From contig CP119314.1 of the NCBI GenBank assembly GCA_029202385.1, forward strand, positions 2,544,501 through 2,608,500: a stretch of 64,000 nucleotides of DNA, read 5' to 3'. The stretch comes from Candidatus Sphingomonas phytovorans (lineage in GTDB: Bacteria; Pseudomonadota; Alphaproteobacteria; Sphingomonadales; Sphingomonadaceae). Positions 63,860-64,000 of the stretch are shown here, piece after piece. The translations under genes and the position numbers were made by a program. The notes under the pieces are model-generated. The model did no database searches and was not told where the DNA came from. It saw only the letters and a program-made list of their open reading frames with translations. The number at the start of each line of letters is the position of its first letter. The stretch's first letter is position 1.

Positions 63860-64000
63860 ATGGAGCATTTCACGCTTGAACCGCTGGCCGCCCGTCACGG
63901 CGACTGCCTGTTGCTGCACTACGGTCCGGCTGCCGCACCCGGCACGATCCTGATCGATGGGGGGCCCTCCCAGGTCTATGGCAAGACGCTCAAGCCCCGT
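63860..64000 (+). CDS. Start of a metallo-beta-lactamase-fold hydrolase, cut by window edge
   Basis: Only the first 47 residues are present. The ATG at 63860 has GAGGAG nine bases upstream. HGDCLLLHYGPAAAPGTILI followed by DGGPSQVYG resembles the opening of MBL-fold proteins of the ComEC-like type, in which the first strand pair is followed by IDGG. The metal-binding HxHxDH is beyond the edge, so this is a probable identification. It is coupled to the subtilase by 12 nt. Confidence 0.6.
   Translation, partial: MEHFTLEPLAARHGDCLLLHYGPAAAPGTILIDGGPSQVYGKTLKPR

Overview
The window looks like chromosome (or a large catabolic replicon) of a GC-rich alphaproteobacterium of the sphingomonad group (Sphingomonas, Sphingobium, Novosphingobium and relatives). 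The reasons are five large TonB-dependent receptors (TBDTs) whose plugs read like sphingomonad receptors, many short 4-nt ATGA gene overlaps, frequent TTG/GTG starts, and dense aromatic-acid catabolic clusters with AAHS-type MFS transporters. I see no rRNA, tRNA, transposase, integrase or CRISPR array.

Layout. 1-5611: a TBDT cut by the window edge, a lipocalin-like protein, a nitroreductase, a membrane protein and an unusual BTAD/PAS transcription regulator. 5784-10258: acyl-CoA/AMP ligase, cytochrome b561, secreted esterase and MFS permease in one direction. 10276-19435: GlcG/HbpS-like protein, NTF2-like protein, RutE-like nitroreductase and AAHS permease; then a LuxR-type regulator converging on an operon SDR - cupin - SnoaL-like - FAH-family hydrolase - alpha/beta hydrolase - homogentisate dioxygenase (hmgA). 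19803-27166: TBDT, fumarylacetoacetase, a second GlcG-like protein, and an operon of HpaI-type aldolase, PDC-lactonase-like amidohydrolase and a second AAHS permease, with a divergent LysR gene. 28475-38005: two TBDTs flanking a seven-unit EAR beta-propeller protein and an unrecognised 388-aa protein, then a frameshifted esterase, a DoxX protein and a TetR regulator.

38338-48182 is a phenylacetate (paa) regulon: a TetR-type PaaR candidate, paaEDCBA, a thiolase, and divergent paaG-paaZ-paaK, with matching operator-like sites at both promoters. 48150-53969 is a homoprotocatechuate (3,4-dihydroxyphenylacetate) meta-cleavage operon (hpaE, hpaD, hpaG-like) that continues through an FAD-linked oxidase, a previously easy-to-miss 37-codon ORF and a ketopantoate-reductase-like gene; a LysR gene diverges from it. 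55248-60002 is an STN-type TBDT with an ECF sigma factor and FecR (cell-surface signalling), converging on a PhoD-type phosphatase. The window ends with a cytosolic-looking subtilase followed 12 nt later by the start of a metallo-beta-lactamase-fold gene.

Taken together the region imports aromatic or aromatic-conjugate substrates (TBDTs, MFS), trims them (esterases, ligases, SDR) and funnels them to homogentisate, phenylacetyl-CoA and homoprotocatechuate ring cleavage. The least explained pieces are the EAR-propeller/388-aa pair between two TBDTs, the SDR-cupin-SnoaL-FAH-hydrolase block ahead of hmgA, the 37-codon ORF, and the subtilase-MBL pair.
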